A stretch of 12,752 nucleotides of DNA from an uncultured Erysipelotrichaceae bacterium (lineage in GTDB: Bacteria > Bacillota_I > Bacilli_A > RF39 > UBA660), in contig CACXJP010000045.1 of NCBI GenBank assembly GCA_902768065.1, positions 1 through 12,752 of the forward strand. The letters are read 5' to 3'. Under the pieces are notes generated by a model that worked only from the letters and a program-made list of their open reading frames with translations, had not been told where the DNA came from and made no database searches. Of the stretch, positions 1 through 6,431 are shown piece by piece. The number at the start of each line of letters is the position of its first letter. The stretch's first letter is position 1. The position numbers were made by a program, and so were the translations under genes.

Positions 1-30
1 CCTCTAAAGATAAGTAGGTTTATTTGTTGT

Positions 31-67
31 GTGATAGTTTAAATACTATCACATTTTTATTTTATTT
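31..67 (+). terminator. Rho-independent terminator of an upstream plus-strand gene
   Basis: A perfect 8-bp stem, GTGATAGT (31-38) and ACTATCAC (45-52), encloses a 6-base loop and is followed by a T-rich tract (53-67). This is the form of an intrinsic terminator read on the plus strand. No coding region ends in the first 30 bases with confidence, so the gene it serves lies left of the window. Confidence 0.75.
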
Positions 68-92
68 AAAGCAAACGCACTTTCCTTATAAA

Positions 93-116
93 TAAAAAAC
101 CAACATAAATGTTGGT
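93..116 (-). terminator. Rho-independent terminator on the minus strand
   Basis: Read on the minus strand, ACCAACA pairs with TGTTGGT across a 4-base loop (stem arms 110-116 and 99-105 on the plus axis) and runs into a T tract ending ATT. It ends either the EamA transcript or the candidate small RNA that precedes it. Confidence 0.75.
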
Positions 117-218
117 AACGATCTATATATGGTGCCAATTGAATAACCGATTGGCAAAAATGATAGTAAGCAATATACACACTAACTGGTATAGTTATAG
201 TATATCCCCTCAGTTTTA
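93..218 (-). ncRNA. Candidate small non-coding RNA, about 125 nt
   Basis: The minus strand here is framed by a good promoter (249-254 and 225-230) and a strong intrinsic terminator (93-116), and has no plausible reading frame. The predicted transcript starts near 218. It can fold into three hairpins: an AACTG/CAGTT stem (184-188 with 211-215), a 7-bp TGCCAAT/ATTGGCA stem (133-139 with 150-156) and the terminator stem. It lies directly behind the EamA gene on the same strand, so it could also be that gene's 3' untranslated region or a processed fragment of it. I do not recognise it as a known RNA family. Promoter, hairpins and terminator are seen; a stable transcript is inferred. Confidence 0.4.
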
Positions 219-224
219 AAAAAA

Positions 225-254
225 ATTGTAACTACAAACGAGCCTATATGTCAA
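225..254 (-). promoter_or_regulatory. SigmaA-type promoter inside or just after the EamA 3' end
   Basis: On the minus strand a perfect TTGACA (249-254) is followed after 18 bases by TACAAT (225-230, 5 of 6 to TATAAT). It lies downstream of the EamA stop codon and points at a region with no gene, which is the main reason to suspect a small RNA. Confidence 0.55.
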
Positions 255-284
255 AATTATTAATAAAGAAAGCTTTTCAATACA

Positions 285-1136
285 TCATATTTTAATTAAC
301 ACAATTCCTAATATTACTAATAAAGCAGCAAATACTTTCTTAAACAATGAATTCTTTTCTTTTAGAAAAAAATAAGATATAAATACATTTAAGATTGTAG
401 TTACTGATGCAATTGGTGCAATTGTTGTTACATTACCATACTGAAATGCCTTTAAATATGTAACCATTGCAATTCCCCATGAAACAACCACTAATAGAAT
501 AGATTTTTTATTACCAGTTTTATATTCATAAATTACATCAGATATTTTAATTCTATTTGCTAGTAATATCATTAGTGAAGGAACAATTAATGTAGCAGAA
601 ACATAAATTGGCATACTAAACTTATCTGATATACCTACATCAACTGATATACCAATAGACAAAGCAAGATTACCTAAAATACTATAAATAATATATTTAT
701 TAAACTCAAATTTACCTTTTTTATATATAACAAGTATATTTCCCATTAGTATTAATAATGCTCCTATAATCTTTTTTAATACTATAGTTTCTTTAAAAAA
801 TATAATTCCCCAAAGAATTAAAAACACTGTAGATAATTGGCCTAATATACTATATATTGAAACTTCTAATCCTCTTCTTGCTGTAGTATTAATTCTATCA
901 GCAATTGCGTAAAATATACAAGCAATACCTAAAAGCAAATATGTTTTATAATTAGTTGGAAATTGAAACTTGAAAAGTGGTACAAATAAAAGAACAATTA
1001 ACCCGCTTAAGAATTGTAATAGAACAGTTAATGCCCCATCATTTTTACTACTTTTAGTTGTGACTTTAAATGCTTGTGTAAAAATAATATATACGATTAA
1101 ATATATAATTAAATAAAACCACCAAGTATTCATCAT
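285..1136 (-). CDS. EamA-family (drug/metabolite transporter superfamily) membrane protein
   Basis: This 283-residue protein is almost entirely hydrophobic helices, about ten, with short basic loops. It falls into two similar halves (roughly 1-138 and 147-283), each ending in a pattern like FFKE..LKKIIGALLILMGN or FFLKEKNSLFKKVFAALLVILG, the conserved end of an EamA repeat. The family exports or exchanges small metabolites, amino acids or drugs across the cytoplasmic membrane; the substrate cannot be read from the sequence. The ATG at 1136 has an AAAAGGAG ribosome binding site nine bases upstream; an ATG directly follows it, so the protein starts Met-Met. The stop is TGA, which supports the standard genetic code. 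It follows ssrA on the same strand by about 97 bases with only a weak terminator between, so partial read-through from ssrA is possible. Confidence 0.85.
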   Translation of the reverse strand: MMNTWWFYLIIYLIVYIIFTQAFKVTTKSSKNDGALTVLLQFLSGLIVLLFVPLFKFQFPTNYKTYLLLGIACIFYAIADRINTTARRGLEVSIYSILGQLSTVFLILWGIIFFKETIVLKKIIGALLILMGNILVIYKKGKFEFNKYIIYSILGNLALSIGISVDVGISDKFSMPIYVSATLIVPSLMILLANRIKISDVIYEYKTGNKKSILLVVVSWGIAMVTYLKAFQYGNVTTIAPIASVTTILNVFISYFFLKEKNSLFKKVFAALLVILGIVLIKI

Positions 1137-1195
1137 AATATACTACTCCTTTTAATTATGATATTCAGCTAGTACACTTACTGGAATTGATATTT

Positions 1196-1220
1196 ATTAG
1201 TAAATTGAACCAAAGTTCAA
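1196..1220 (-). terminator. Weak putative terminator behind ssrA
   Basis: Just after the tmRNA CCA end the minus strand has TTGAAC-TTTG-GTTCAA (stem arms 1215-1220 and 1205-1210) followed by TTTACTAAT. The stem is six base pairs and the T tract is interrupted, so termination is probably incomplete. Confidence 0.4.
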
Positions 1221-1233
1221 CCAGATTCGTTAA

Positions 1234-1614
1234 TGGTGGAGCTGAGGAGAATCGAACTCCTGTCCGAAAATAGAGCTACATAAACTTCTACAAGCTTAGT
1301 TAACTAATTATTATTCATATAATTTCCAAGTAGTTAACGACCAAGAAACTATACTAGTCTAAAAATTCTTTCTATTCCCTAGACAAAGAATAGCTATAAC
1401 CTTTTAAAATGAACTTCTAATTAACTCAAAGGTTAAAGTTAAAGAGAAGCGCTTGTCTTATTTTCTATTAGACATATGCTACTGCTTGGCGTGCACCAAA
1501 CAAGTTAGCAAAAGCATTTTTTAATTTTGTTGCATTTATTTGCTTTTAGTCATTACGTGACAAATCGACTTGCCATCTATGCTCTACCATTCCCGTCGAA
1601 ACCAAATCAGCCCC
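1234..1614 (-). ncRNA. ssrA: Transfer-messenger RNA (tmRNA)
   Basis: tmRNA rescues ribosomes stalled on broken mRNAs: it enters as alanyl-tRNA with SmpB, then encodes a short degradation tag. The 5' GGGGCTG (1614-1608) pairs with the 3' CAGCTCC before ACCA (1234-1244), including the G3-U wobble that marks alanine charging. The conserved T arm AGGAG-TTCGATT-CTCCT lies at 1245-1261, and the 5' end carries the typical TTTCGAC of tRNA-like domains. Total length is about 381 nt, normal for a one-piece tmRNA. By alignment of AAATAAAT before the resume codon with Bacillus and Staphylococcus tmRNAs, the tag frame runs 1533-1471 (21 codons, beginning GCA) and ends in tandem stops TAA TAG (1470-1465). 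The tag begins ATKLKNAFAN and ends ARQAVAYV, an odd C-terminus. It is transcribed from an extended -10 promoter at 1623-1631. Confidence 0.95.
1471..1533 (-). other. tmRNA tag-peptide reading frame
   Basis: Inside ssrA, 21 codons from GCA (1533) to GTC (1471) are followed by TAA and TAG. The resume codon is placed about 82 nt from the 5' end, similar to other tmRNAs, and is preceded by AATAAAT, close to the AATAACT of Staphylococcus. The other reading, starting at the GCA seven bases earlier, gives a cysteine-rich 12-residue peptide ending at TAA and fits worse. The tag contains an internal NAFA and ends AVAYV, not AA. Frame choice is inference from alignment by eye. Confidence 0.6.
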
Positions 1615-1622
1615 GTAGCTGA

Positions 1623-1631
1623 ATTATACCA
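1623..1631 (-). promoter_or_regulatory. Extended -10 promoter of ssrA
   Basis: On the minus strand TGG-TATAAT lies directly upstream of the mature tmRNA 5' end, with eight bases between TATAAT (1628-1623) and position 1614. The TGn extension compensates for the poor -35, which is only a T-rich tract. The spacing implies transcription begins within a base or two of the mature 5' end. Confidence 0.7.
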
Positions 1632-1661
1632 CAAAATGTAAAAAAAATAAACATTAAAATA

Positions 1662-1691
1662 TTGTCATATCAACATATAAAAAAGTATGAT
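1662..1691 (+). promoter_or_regulatory. Candidate sigmaA promoter of pflBA
   Basis: TTGTCA (1662-1667) and TATGAT (1686-1691) are 18 bases apart and each match consensus at 5 of 6. Transcription would start near 1698, giving a leader of about 73 nt that contains the palindrome at 1709-1724. A second -10-like stretch, TATGATACAAT (1741-1751), could act as an alternative start but lacks a good -35. Confidence 0.5.
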
Positions 1692-1708
1692 AAATAAAAA
1701 ACGTAAAA

Positions 1709-1724
1709 TGTTGCAAATGCAACA
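1709..1724 (+). promoter_or_regulatory. Perfect 16-bp palindrome, probable operator of pflBA
   Basis: TGTTGCA-AA-TGCAACA is an uninterrupted 7-bp inverted repeat with a two-base centre, located 47 bases before the pflB start. It can be read as TGTTG-N6-CAACA, the geometry of Crp/Fnr-family sites, though the arms are not the classical TGTGA or TTGAT. It also differs from the usual Rex site (TTGTGAA-N4-TTCACAA). Its centre is 41.5 bases before the start expected from the alternative -10 at 1746-1751, and about 18 bases after the start expected from the upstream promoter, so either activation or roadblock repression is possible. Confidence 0.5.
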
Positions 1725-1756
1725 AGTTATTTACCTTCTATATGATACAATAGTGC

Positions 1757-1763
1757 AGGAGGT
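1757..1763 (+). promoter_or_regulatory. Ribosome binding site that fixes the pflB start
   Basis: AGGAGGT lies eight bases before the ATG at 1771 and is a near-perfect Shine-Dalgarno sequence. The in-frame ATG at 1687 has none and lies inside the predicted -10 box, so translation starts at 1771. Confidence 0.85.
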
Positions 1764-1770
1764 AGATAAA

Positions 1771-4011
1771 ATGATAGCTAGAAATGAATGGAATGGTTTT
1801 AATGAAGGAGAATGGTGCTACGAAATAAATGTAAGCAATTTCATTAAAAAAAACTATAAGGTATATACAGATGGCGAAGAATTTCTAGAAGGTCCAACTA
1901 GTAAAACAAAAAAAATATTAAAAGTCTACGAAGATATATGTAAAGAAGAAGTAAAAAAACATGTAATTGATATAGATGTTGATACACCAGCTGGAATAAA
2001 CAATTTCAAACCTGGATATATATGTAAGGAAGATGACGTAATAGTAGGATTGCAAACTGATTCACTATGCAAAAGAAGTATTGTTCCAAAAGGTGGATTA
2101 AAGATGCTTTATCAAGAATTAGATGCCTATGGATATAAAATGAATGAAAATCTTGATAAATTCTTAAATAGTAATCTTGTAAAAACACATAATGACGGAG
2201 TATTTGATGCATACACTAAAGAAATAAGAACCGCTAGACATAACAAATTATTAACAGGTCTTCCAGATGCCTATGGAAGGGGTCGAATAATAGGAGATTA
2301 TAGAAGAATAGCTTTATATGGAACAGAAAAATTAATGGCTGAAAAATATGAAGAATGGGACAAGATGAAAGTAAAAGTAATGGACGAAGAAACCATTAGA
2401 TTACGTGAAGAAATAGCAATGCAATATAAAGCATTAGATGAAATTAGACAAATGGCAGAAAGCTATGGATTTGATATTACAAATCCAGCAAAGAATGCTA
2501 AAGAAGCTGTACAATGGACATATTTTGGTTATCTAGCCGCAATTAAAGAAAACAATGGTGCAGCAATGTCTTTAGGAAGAGTAGATGCATTCTTTGATAT
2601 ATATTTCCAAAGAGATTTAAAAGATGGAATAATAACCGAAAAAGAAGCACAAGAAATAATTGATAATTTCGTAATCAAATTAAGAGCAGCAAGACACTTA
2701 AGAACTCCAGAATATGATGAATTATTCTCAGGTGATCCAACTTGGGTAACATGCTCACTTGGAGGAATGAGTACTGAAGGTAAAGTTATGGTTACAAAAA
2801 CATCATTTAGAATCCTACACACATTAGAGAATCTTGAAAGCGCTCCCGAACCAAATATGACAGTATTATGGGCTCAAGGCCTACCTGAACCATGGAAAAA
2901 ATATTGTGCAAAAATATCAATCAAAACTGACTCTATTCAATATGAAAATGACGATTTAATGAAAAGAACAATGGGAGACGACTATGCAATCGCTTGTTGT
3001 GTATCATCTATGAGAGTAGGCAAAGATATGCAATTCTTTGGCGCAAGATGTAACCTTGCAAAAGCACTATTATACTCAATAAATGGTGGAATAGATGAAA
3101 TAAAAAGAAATGTGGTTATTAAAGGATTCGAAAAAAATAAAGATAAATATTTAGATTATCATACAGTAAAAAAAGCATACTGGAAAATGTTAAAAGAAGT
3201 TGCAAGAATCTATAGTGACGCAATGAATATAATTCACTATATGCATGATAAATATGCTTATGAAGCAGGACAAATGGCATTACATGATACAAACGTCAAC
3301 AGATTAATGGCCTATGGTGTAGCGGGATTTTCTGTCGCAGTAGATTCTTTATCTGCAATAAAATATGCTAAAGTAAAACCAATCAGAGACGAAGATGGTA
3401 TAACAGTAGATTTTGAAATCGAGGGTGATTTCCCAAGATATGGAAACGATGATGACAGAGTAGATGAATTAGGTAAAGAATTATTAGAAAGATTTTATAA
3501 AGAATTATCATCACATAAATGTTATAGAAATGCAAAGCCAACACTTTCAGTACTTACAATAACATCAAATGTAGTTTATGGACACAATACAGGAGCAACA
3601 CCAGACGGAAGAAAATCAGGTGTTCCATTTGCTCCAGGAGCAAACCCAATGCATGGTAGAGATAATTCAGGCGCAATTGCTTCACTTAACTCTGTAGCAA
3701 AACTAGATTGGGAAAATATATGTAGAGATGGAATATCAAATACTTTCTCAATTATCCCTAAATCATTAGGAAAATCGGAAAAAGAAAGAATAGATAACTT
3801 AGTTCAACTATTAGACGGATATTTTCAAAAAGGAGCTCATCATCTAAATGTAAATGTACTTGATAGAGAAACACTAATAGATGCAATGGAAAACCCAGAA
3901 AAATACCCACTACTTACAGTAAGAGTATCTGGATATGCAGTTAGATTTAACAAATTAACAAGGGAACAACAAGAAGAAGTTATAATGAGAACATTCCATG
4001 AATCAATCTAA
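1771..4011 (+). CDS. pflB: Formate C-acetyltransferase (pyruvate formate-lyase)
   Basis: This cytoplasmic glycyl-radical enzyme converts pyruvate and CoA to acetyl-CoA and formate in anaerobic fermentation. The 746 residues match the usual 740-760. The N-terminus ([13 protein letters not shown]) is the standard family opening, which supports the start at 1771 over the in-frame ATG at 1687. The catalytic cysteine pair is C409-C410 in AIACCVSS, and the radical-bearing glycine is G721 in VRVSGYAV close to the C-terminus; all required residues are present. The carboxylate-binding and substrate regions resemble true PFL and not glycerol dehydratase or choline lyase: the CC pair is diagnostic. Its activase gene overlaps it by 14 bases, forming an operon. 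The palindrome in the leader suggests redox or carbon control. Because the enzyme is destroyed by oxygen, the organism must live anaerobically or facultatively so. Confidence 0.95.
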   Translation: MIARNEWNGFNEGEWCYEINVSNFIKKNYKVYTDGEEFLEGPTSKTKKILKVYEDICKEEVKKHVIDIDVDTPAGINNFKPGYICKEDDVIVGLQTDSLCKRSIVPKGGLKMLYQELDAYGYKMNENLDKFLNSNLVKTHNDGVFDAYTKEIRTARHNKLLTGLPDAYGRGRIIGDYRRIALYGTEKLMAEKYEEWDKMKVKVMDEETIRLREEIAMQYKALDEIRQMAESYGFDITNPAKNAKEAVQWTYFGYLAAIKENNGAAMSLGRVDAFFDIYFQRDLKDGIITEKEAQEIIDNFVIKLRAARHLRTPEYDELFSGDPTWVTCSLGGMSTEGKVMVTKTSFRILHTLENLESAPEPNMTVLWAQGLPEPWKKYCAKISIKTDSIQYENDDLMKRTMGDDYAIACCVSSMRVGKDMQFFGARCNLAKALLYSINGGIDEIKRNVVIKGFEKNKDKYLDYHTVKKAYWKMLKEVARIYSDAMNIIHYMHDKYAYEAGQMALHDTNVNRLMAYGVAGFSVAVDSLSAIKYAKVKPIRDEDGITVDFEIEGDFPRYGNDDDRVDELGKELLERFYKELSSHKCYRNAKPTLSVLTITSNVVYGHNTGATPDGRKSGVPFAPGANPMHGRDNSGAIASLNSVAKLDWENICRDGISNTFSIIPKSLGKSEKERIDNLVQLLDGYFQKGAHHLNVNVLDRETLIDAMENPEKYPLLTVRVSGYAVRFNKLTREQQEEVIMRTFHESI

Positions 4012-4726
4012 AATAAACGTAAGTAAGATAGAATCGTTTTCCACAGTAGATGGTCCAGGTATAAGAACAACAATTTTCTTAAGTAAATGTAATTTAAGAT
4101 GTAAATATTGTCACAACCCAGAAACATGGCATAAAAGTAATGATAATTATACTACCGAAGAATTATTTGACAAAATTATTAGAAACAAATCATACTTTCA
4201 AAATAATGGTGGAGTAACCTTTTCAGGAGGAGAACCATTATTACAAAGCAACAATATAATTCAACTAATAAAAATGCTTAAAAATGAAGGAATTCATATT
4301 ACTTTAGATACCGCAGGTATTGGTGATATTAATATAGAATTCTTAGAACTCATAGATCTATTTCTATTAGATATTAAGCATATAACTAAAGAAGGATTCA
4401 AAGACATTACACAAACAGATAATTATGAAAAGTTTATTAAGTTTATTGAAACATTAAATAAACTTAATAAAGATATTTGGATAAGACAAGTAATTATACC
4501 TGAAGTAAATGACACCAAAGAATATATACATAATTTAGCAATTTTTCTAAATCATAATATTAAAAATATTAAAAAAGTTGAATTTCTTCCTTTTCACACA
4601 TTGGGATTTAAAAAATATACAGATTTAAATATCAAAAATCCATATATTAATAAAAAAGCCATGGATGAAAAAAAATGTAATGAATTATATGATGAATTCA
4701 TAAAAGAATACAAAAAAGAGTATTAA
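3998..4726 (+). CDS. pflA: Pyruvate formate-lyase activating enzyme
   Basis: This radical SAM enzyme cleaves S-adenosylmethionine to make the 5'-deoxyadenosyl radical that abstracts hydrogen from the PFL glycine. The CxxxCxxC cluster motif is C31, C35 and C38 in [11 protein letters not shown], preceded by the family opening [23 protein letters not shown] follows, the SAM-binding GGE motif. Length 242 is normal for a short PflA with one cluster. The ATG lies inside the last codons of pflB, in another frame, with no clear Shine-Dalgarno sequence, so translation is likely coupled to pflB. The stop codon lies inside the left arm and loop of the terminator that follows. Confidence 0.95.
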   Translation: MNQSKINVSKIESFSTVDGPGIRTTIFLSKCNLRCKYCHNPETWHKSNDNYTTEELFDKIIRNKSYFQNNGGVTFSGGEPLLQSNNIIQLIKMLKNEGIHITLDTAGIGDINIEFLELIDLFLLDIKHITKEGFKDITQTDNYEKFIKFIETLNKLNKDIWIRQVIIPEVNDTKEYIHNLAIFLNHNIKNIKKVEFLPFHTLGFKKYTDLNIKNPYINKKAMDEKKCNELYDEFIKEYKKEY

Positions 4727-4739
4727 TAATACTCTTTTT
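4713..4739. terminator. Bidirectional terminator between pflA and smpB
   Basis: A perfect 12-bp stem (4713-4724 with 4728-4739) with a three-base loop begins in the final codons of pflA. It has five T residues at the plus-strand end and a run of T residues at the minus-strand end, so it can end both pflBA and the rnr-capA-smpB transcript, whose last stop codon is about 38 bases away. Confidence 0.8.
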
Positions 4740-4776
4740 ATTATGCTTTGTGAATTATCAAAACACCAAAAGGAAT

Positions 4777-5217
4777 TTAATAACGTTGTTTTAAATTTTT
4801 TTGTACTTCCCTATTAATATCTCTTTCCTTCATAGTTTCTCTCTTATCATAATTCTTCTTACCTCTACATACACCTAAAAGAACCTTTAGTTTATTATCC
4901 TTAAAATAAAGCTTTAAAGGAATAAGTGTTAATCCTTGAATTTCGATAGATTGTTTTATTTTTTTTATTTCTTTTTTATGAAGTAATAGTTTTCTACTTC
5001 TTGTTTCATCATGATTAAATATATTACCTTCCTTATATTGTCCAATAAACATATTTAATAGATATACTTCATTATTCTTCAAAATACCATAGGAATCTTT
5101 AATATTACAGTGTCCATTTCTTACAGATTTTATTTCTGTACCAGTTAAAACAATACCCGCTTCATATTCCTCTTCAATAAAATAATCAAATTTTGCTCTT
5201 CTATTAAATATTTCCAT
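4777..5217 (-). CDS. smpB: SsrA-binding protein
   Basis: SmpB binds the tRNA-like end of tmRNA and brings it to stalled ribosomes, its C-terminal tail probing the empty mRNA channel. The 146 residues cover the family: the start NRRAKFDYFIEEEYEAGIVL, the core GTEIKSVR and SRKLLLHKKEI, GLTLIPLKLYF, and the signature GKKNYDKRE, followed by the basic tail KERDINREVQKNLKQRY. A GGGAG ribosome binding site lies within the end of capA, seven bases before the ATG, and only four bases separate the two genes, so they are co-transcribed. Its RNA partner ssrA is encoded about 3.2 kb away on the same strand, beyond the pfl operon. Confidence 0.95.
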   Translation of the reverse strand: MEIFNRRAKFDYFIEEEYEAGIVLTGTEIKSVRNGHCNIKDSYGILKNNEVYLLNMFIGQYKEGNIFNHDETRSRKLLLHKKEIKKIKQSIEIQGLTLIPLKLYFKDNKLKVLLGVCRGKKNYDKRETMKERDINREVQKNLKQRY

Positions 5218-5221
5218 TTTA

Positions 5222-6427
5222 TCACTCCCAAGTTAATCCCCAAGTAAGATTTGGATAACATTCATTTACAATAGCCTTATATTTTTCATACACTTCATTA
5301 TGATTTGGAAGTTGATTGTCTTGTAGTTTAGGGAATGGTATTACTCTAAAATTAGTACTATATCCCCTACTTTGATTGGTAACAGTATATAATAACTGAG
5401 CTTTTGGATCAACAACAGTATTAGTAACACTGTCATCAACATCAACATGCTTCTTTAATGTAACTTCCATTGCAAGGCCAACATAATTCTCAACCTTTAA
5501 TTGATCACTAATAAAATTACCTAATGAATATACAACAAAAGTTTTATTATCATTTATATATTCAACAGTTTGAACAACATGTGGATGAGCTCCAATAATT
5601 AAATCAACTCCTAAATTAGATAAATATGCTGCAATTTCATCCTGTTTAGAATCTGTTCTTAAAGAATATTCTGTACCCCAATGCATAGCAACAATTACAA
5701 AATCCACTTTATCTCTTACAGATTCGATATCAGCTTTAGCTTTTTCAGGACTATAAACATTATTTAAGTACTCTTTTCCAACAGGAGTTTCTAATCCATT
5801 TGTCCATATAGTATATGAAATAAATGCATACTTAATATTGTTCTTTTCATATACTTTCGCAACACTTGCAGTTCTTTCTTCAGCACTTGACCATTGTCCA
5901 GAAACAGCAACATCAGGATGTTTTTTCCAATAAGCTACAGAGTTTAGTACTCCAGCTTCTCCTTTATCCATTGTATGATTAGTTGCAAGTGAAACCATAT
6001 TAAATCCAGCATCTACAAAAGCATCTCCCTCTTCTTGTGGAGTATTAAATCTAGGATAACTTGATACACCTAGTTCTGTACCACCTAATACAGTTTCTTG
6101 ATTATAATATGCTAAATCATACTTTGAAGCAATAGGCTTAATATACTCTAATTGAGGCTTAAAATCATAAGACCCATCAGATTGTAACGCATCATTATAT
6201 ACACCCCAGTGAATTAATGCATCACCTACCATAAAAATCTTTGCTTCATAATCAACCGCTTTCTTCTCTTCCTTTTTTACAGTTTTTTTTGGTTCACTCT
6301 TAGTAGTATCTTTTTTTTCATTATTTAAATATAAGAATAATCCCCCACCAATAGCACAAACTAATAGAAAAGATAAAACTATTTTAGGGAATTTCTTTAA
6401 TTTTCTTTTTTTATGTCTACTACTCAT
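5222..6427 (-). CDS. CapA/PgsA-family membrane-anchored metallophosphatase-like protein
   Basis: The 401-residue protein has a short basic N-terminus and one membrane segment (about 14-34), then a charged lysine-rich linker (36-57) and an extracytoplasmic catalytic domain. The domain carries the CapA pattern: MVGDALIH (66-73), NQET (109-112), ATNH (148-151), HWG (249-251), GAHPHV (279-284) and SLGNF (301-305), which are likely metal ligands of a calcineurin-like fold. CapA/PgsA members take part in poly-gamma-glutamate or capsule formation, but no capB or capC lies nearby, so a solo cell-surface role is as likely and the substrate is unknown. It sits four bases after rnr and four before smpB, an insertion into the rnr-smpB pair. 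The stop is TGA. The ribosome binding site is a weak AAAGG within the rnr end. Confidence 0.85.
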   Translation of the reverse strand: MSSRHKKRKLKKFPKIVLSFLLVCAIGGGLFLYLNNEKKDTTKSEPKKTVKKEEKKAVDYEAKIFMVGDALIHWGVYNDALQSDGSYDFKPQLEYIKPIASKYDLAYYNQETVLGGTELGVSSYPRFNTPQEEGDAFVDAGFNMVSLATNHTMDKGEAGVLNSVAYWKKHPDVAVSGQWSSAEERTASVAKVYEKNNIKYAFISYTIWTNGLETPVGKEYLNNVYSPEKAKADIESVRDKVDFVIVAMHWGTEYSLRTDSKQDEIAAYLSNLGVDLIIGAHPHVVQTVEYINDNKTFVVYSLGNFISDQLKVENYVGLAMEVTLKKHVDVDDSVTNTVVDPKAQLLYTVTNQSRGYSTNFRVIPFPKLQDNQLPNHNEVYEKYKAIVNECYPNLTWGLTWE

Positions 6428-6431
6428 ATAC

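Noticed and set aside
1687..1770. N-terminal extension of pflB from the in-frame ATG at 1687
   Set aside because: No ribosome binding site, overlaps a predicted -10 box, and the added residues do not belong to the PFL family; AGGAGGT clearly sets the start at 1771.
2006..2212. Minus-strand open frames inside pflB (also 2529-2822), and one inside the FemABX gene (10610-10966)
   Set aside because: They lie wholly within well-supported genes, have no ribosome binding site and resemble no protein; they are shadows.
5222..5224. TGA read as tryptophan (Mollicutes code)
   Set aside because: TGA ends both the EamA and capA genes at the expected family lengths, tryptophans in the window are TGG, and cell-wall genes argue against Mollicutes proper.
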